From: an uncultured Flavonifractor sp.
Lineage (GTDB): Bacteria > Bacillota > Clostridia > Oscillospirales > Oscillospiraceae
DNA: 7,412 bases
Assembly (NCBI GenBank): GCA_910585415.1
Contig: CAJUDT010000103.1
Span: 1-7,412 of the forward strand
Direction of reading: 5' to 3'
Part shown: piece by piece, positions 5,629 through 7,412 of the stretch
Layout: each line of letters starts with the position of its first letter
Numbering within the stretch: position 1 is the first letter of the stretch
Program-made: the position numbers and the translations under genes
The notes under the pieces: generated by a model
The model's input: the letters and a program-made list of their open reading frames with translations, nothing else
Told to the model about the DNA's origin: nothing
The model's database searches: none

Positions 5629-5676
5629 AGGAAGGTATGATTCTGCCCGTTCTGGGACGTTGTGGGGAGGTGCGCT

Positions 5677-6150
5677 ATGGACGCCAAGGGTGTAAAGATT
5701 GTGGCCAAGAACAGCAAGGCCTATCATGACTATTTTATCGAGGACAAATATGAGGCGGGCATTGAACTGGCCGGGACCGAGGTCAAATCCATCCGGCAGG
5801 GGCACATCAACCTGAAGGACTCCTTCTGTATGGTCAAGGAGGGGGAGCTCTATGTCCACAGTATGCACATCAGCCCCTACGAAAAGGGAAATATTTTCAA
5901 TAAGGACCCCCTGCGCTCCCGCCGCCTGCTGATGCACAAGCGGGAAATCCTCCGCCTGCACGCCAAGGTAAAGCAGGACGGATACGCGCTGGTGCCCCTG
6001 GCGGTGTACTTCCGGGGCCCAAAGGTAAAGCTGGAAATCGGCCTGGCCCGGGGCAAGAAGCTCTATGATAAGCGGGAATCCGCCGCCGCCCGGGATGCCA
6101 AGCGGGAGATGGACCGCGCCCTGAAAAACCGCCGGACCGGCGGCGATTGA
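5677..6150 (+). CDS. smpB: SsrA-binding protein SmpB
   Basis: SmpB binds tmRNA and delivers it, with EF-Tu, to ribosomes stalled on broken mRNA, taking the place of a codon-anticodon pair. The protein has 157 residues, a normal length. It has the expected oligonucleotide-binding barrel: the start KIVAKNSKAYHDYFIEDKYEAG (about 6-27), then GTEVKSIRQGHINLKDSFC (33-51), then HISPYEKGN and the central LLMHKREI (89-96). The C-terminal tail, with GKKLYDKRE (128-136) and a run of basic residues, is the part that enters the mRNA channel. The ATG at 5677 has GGAGG 6 nt upstream. An in-frame GTG at 5662 overlaps that SD and is rejected. The cyclophilin gene follows after 23 nt, and the tmRNA itself follows further on, so both partners of trans-translation are encoded together. 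Confidence 0.97.
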   Translation: MDAKGVKIVAKNSKAYHDYFIEDKYEAGIELAGTEVKSIRQGHINLKDSFCMVKEGELYVHSMHISPYEKGNIFNKDPLRSRRLLMHKREILRLHAKVKQDGYALVPLAVYFRGPKVKLEIGLARGKKLYDKRESAAARDAKREMDRALKNRRTGGD

Positions 6151-6173
6151 TTTGGATAAGGAGTGTTTTTTCC

Positions 6174-6695
6174 ATGGCACAGAATCCCATTGTCACCTTC
6201 GAGATGGAGGACGGCAGCAAAATGACCGCCGAGCTCTACCCGGAAACCGCCCCCAATACCGTCAACAATTTTATCAGCCTGATTCAAAAGGGCTTCTATG
6301 ACGGCCTGATGTTCCATCGGGTCATCCCCGGCTTTATGATTCAGGGCGGCTGCCCCGACGGCACCGGCATGGGCGGCCCCGGCTACTCCATCAAGGGGGA
6401 GTTTGCCTCCAACGGCTTCAAAAATGAGCTGATTCACGACCGGGGCGTGCTCTCCATGGCCCGCACCGCCGTTCCCAATTCGGCGGGAAGTCAGTTCTTC
6501 GTGATGGTGGCCCCCGCCCCCCACTTGGACGGCGAATACGCCGCCTTTGGTAAGGTAATTGAAGGCATGGAGACTGCGGACGCTATCGTGAACGCCCCCC
6601 GCGACTGGAGCGACAAGCCCAAGCAGGACCAGCGCATGAAGAAGGTCACCGTGGAAACCTTCGGTGTGGACTACCCCGCCCCCGAAACGGTGTGA
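6174..6695 (+). CDS. Cyclophilin-type peptidyl-prolyl cis-trans isomerase
   Basis: This 173-residue cytoplasmic cyclophilin catalyses cis-trans isomerisation of peptide bonds before proline and helps protein folding. Family motifs are in order: FHRVIPGFMIQGG (47-59) with catalytic Arg49, the Gly-rich GTGMGGPGYSIKGE (63-76), SMARTAVPNSAGSQFFVM (94-111) and HLDGEYAAFGKV (117-128). The residue equivalent to Trp121 of human cyclophilin A is His117, as is common in bacterial forms with lower cyclosporin affinity. No signal peptide or membrane anchor is seen. The ATG is preceded by AAGGAG at 10 nt; an in-frame extension back to 6147 has no proper start codon. The gene lies 23 nt after smpB, so it is probably transcribed with it, and a strong terminator follows. 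Its place between smpB and ssrA may simply be operon shuffling. Confidence 0.95.
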   Translation: MAQNPIVTFEMEDGSKMTAELYPETAPNTVNNFISLIQKGFYDGLMFHRVIPGFMIQGGCPDGTGMGGPGYSIKGEFASNGFKNELIHDRGVLSMARTAVPNSAGSQFFVMVAPAPHLDGEYAAFGKVIEGMETADAIVNAPRDWSDKPKQDQRMKKVTVETFGVDYPAPETV

Positions 6696-6705
6696 TTTCT
6701 CACCC

Positions 6706-6735
6706 CCCGCCCTGACCGCCAGGGCGGGTTTTATT
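6706..6735 (+). terminator. Rho-independent terminator of smpB-cyclophilin
   Basis: CCCGCCCTG (6706-6714) pairs with CAGGGCGGG (6720-6728) as a perfect 9-bp stem with a 5-nt ACCGC loop. TTTTATT follows. It begins 10 nt after the cyclophilin stop codon. This separates the protein operon from ssrA. Confidence 0.92.
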
Positions 6736-6783
6736 CTGAAATAAAAATGTCACCAAATCGTAACACAATTCGACCGCCATCCA

Positions 6784-6792
6784 TGCTATAAT
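6784..6792 (+). promoter_or_regulatory. ssrA: Extended -10 element, probable ssrA promoter
   Basis: TGCTATAAT gives a perfect -10 (6787-6792) with the TGn extension. No good -35 lies 16-18 bp upstream. Transcription would begin near 6799, about 255 nt before the mature tmRNA 5' end, so a long precursor would need 5' trimming. No better -10 is visible closer to the tmRNA. Confidence 0.55.
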
Positions 6793-6826
6793 ACAAGGAC
6801 AGCCTACCCCAAGCACCCACCCCCAC

Positions 6827-6858
6827 AAAAAAGCCGAGCCCCACACAACAGGCCCGGC
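6827..6858 (-). terminator. Terminator-like hairpin facing against ssrA
   Basis: On the minus strand GCCGGGCC (6858-6851) pairs with GGGCTCGGC (6841-6833), 8 bp including one G-U pair. Six T residues follow (6832-6827). On the plus strand only A runs flank it, so it should act only on leftward transcripts. No minus-strand gene is recognisable upstream of it. Confidence 0.6.
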
Positions 6859-7053
6859 AAAAATGTGTCAACGAACCCCAAAGCCCTCCAAAGCGGGGCG
6901 AAGGCGCGAAGCGCCCTTTGCCACGACGGCACAGGGGGCCCCCGCTGGAGCCCAGCGGAGCGGGTCCAGTGGGGAGAAGGAGGGGCAAAGGAGCGGAACG
7001 CAGTTTTCGGCGCAGCCGGAAACGGAGTGAAGCGGATTTCGCCCCGACGCCGC
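6859..7053. other. GC-rich structured stretch before the tmRNA, no gene recognised
   Basis: This stretch has no convincing protein gene. Hairpins include CAAA/TTTG with GGGCG/CGCCC at 6889-6920, CCGCTGG-AGC-CCAGCGG at 6942-6958 (perfect 7 bp), and GTTTTCGGC-GCA-GCCGGAAAC at 7003-7023 (9 bp, one G-T). GGGGGCCCCC palindromic sequence lies just before the second hairpin. Loose repeats of the form GGAGCGGAACGC and GGAGTGAAGCGG occur towards the 3' end. It may be precursor leader of the tmRNA, a dispersed intergenic repeat, or both. Confidence 0.5.
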
Positions 7054-7401
7054 GGGGGCGTACTGGTTTCGACGGGGACGCAGAGGCGGGAATAGCGGGC
7101 GGATGCGCCTAACATCCTAAAAATGGGCAACTTATAAATTAAAGAACAACGATAACGTTGAGCTTGTCGCGGCTTAAGCCGTGACCGTCCCGCCCGGAAG
7201 GACCACGAGCCGGGATGGGGCGTCGTTGAGTGGTGCCCGTGCGTGCGCAAAGCTTTGAGCGCACCATGAATCATGAAGCTACCAAACCCTTGAGTGTGTC
7301 AGTCCACGCCTGGGAGCGGGAATGAAAACGACTGTCTGCGCCCGGAGAAGTTCCCACTGAACCGTTTTCGGACGGGGGTTCGACTCCCCCCGCCTCCACC
7401 A
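7054..7401 (+). ncRNA. ssrA: Transfer-messenger RNA (tmRNA)
   Basis: tmRNA rescues stalled ribosomes and adds a degradation tag. The gene is one-piece and 348 nt long. The 5' acceptor strand GGGGGCG (7054-7060) pairs fully with CGCCTCC (7391-7397), with a G-U at the third pair, the identity element for alanyl-tRNA synthetase. The invariant TGGTTTCGAC follows at 7063-7072. The T arm is GGGGG/CCCCC (7374-7378, 7386-7390) around TTCGACT. The discriminator is A7398 and CCA is encoded at 7399-7401. The tag frame most consistent with an AA-stop ending runs from GCA at 7127 to TAA at 7177. It reads ATYKLKNNDNVELVAA, 16 residues. The resume codon is inferred. Stems between 7178 and 7370 are the usual pseudoknot region. 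SmpB, its partner, is encoded upstream. No terminator is seen before the window ends. Confidence 0.97.
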
Positions 7402-7412
7402 CAAGAGAGTTG

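Noticed and set aside
6731..7274. Minus-strand open frames across the ssrA upstream region and the start of tmRNA
   Set aside because: They overlap the tmRNA, a terminator and hairpins. The proteins are Arg/Gly/Pro-rich without recognisable motifs, and no promoter or RBS fits.

Overview
The window looks like chromosomal DNA from a high-GC member of the Clostridia, most likely an Oscillospiraceae-type gut Firmicute. This is inference. It rests on the GC-rich coding sequence, strong GGAGG-type Shine-Dalgarno sites, sigma-A-like promoters, short rho-independent terminators, and the set of families present (ThyX, DUF4358 lipoprotein, split ThrE exporter, LURP-one-like protein, SmpB and one-piece tmRNA). 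No phage, transposon, CRISPR, rRNA or ordinary tRNA gene is visible.

Left part (about 81-4245, all on the minus strand, read right to left). A good promoter at 4217-4245 drives a tightly packed run: a LURP-one-related protein, the two halves of a ThrE-type (YjjP/YjjB-like) exporter, and a YjjG-type HAD nucleotidase. Intergenic gaps in this run are 0, 1 and 2 nt. After a gap of about 117 nt come a membrane-anchored SGNH/GDSL hydrolase and a DUF4358 lipoprotein that overlap by 4 nt. A terminator at 81-105 closes the run. The first four genes look like one translationally coupled unit; the last two look like a cell-surface pair.

Middle part (4246-5580). thyX (flavin-dependent thymidylate synthase) reads rightward. 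It converges on a small minus-strand gene at 5126-5473, with a 13-bp hairpin between them. The small gene is about 36% GC against roughly 63% nearby and has its own near-consensus promoter, so it looks acquired. Its product may have a NIPSNAP/ABM-like ferredoxin fold, but this is tentative.

Right part (5600-7412, plus strand). This is a trans-translation (ribosome rescue) locus: smpB, then a cyclophilin-type peptidyl-prolyl isomerase, a strong terminator, and ssrA (tmRNA), complete with an encoded CCA at 7399-7401. Between the terminator and the tmRNA lies a 318-bp GC-rich stretch. It holds an extended -10 promoter, a terminator facing the opposite way and several hairpins. It is the least explained part of the window. 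The tmRNA appears to encode a 16-residue tag ending LVAA.

I do not see a clear new multi-gene system. The best leads are the structured stretch before ssrA, the LURP-one/split-exporter/nucleotidase operon and the AT-rich gene island.
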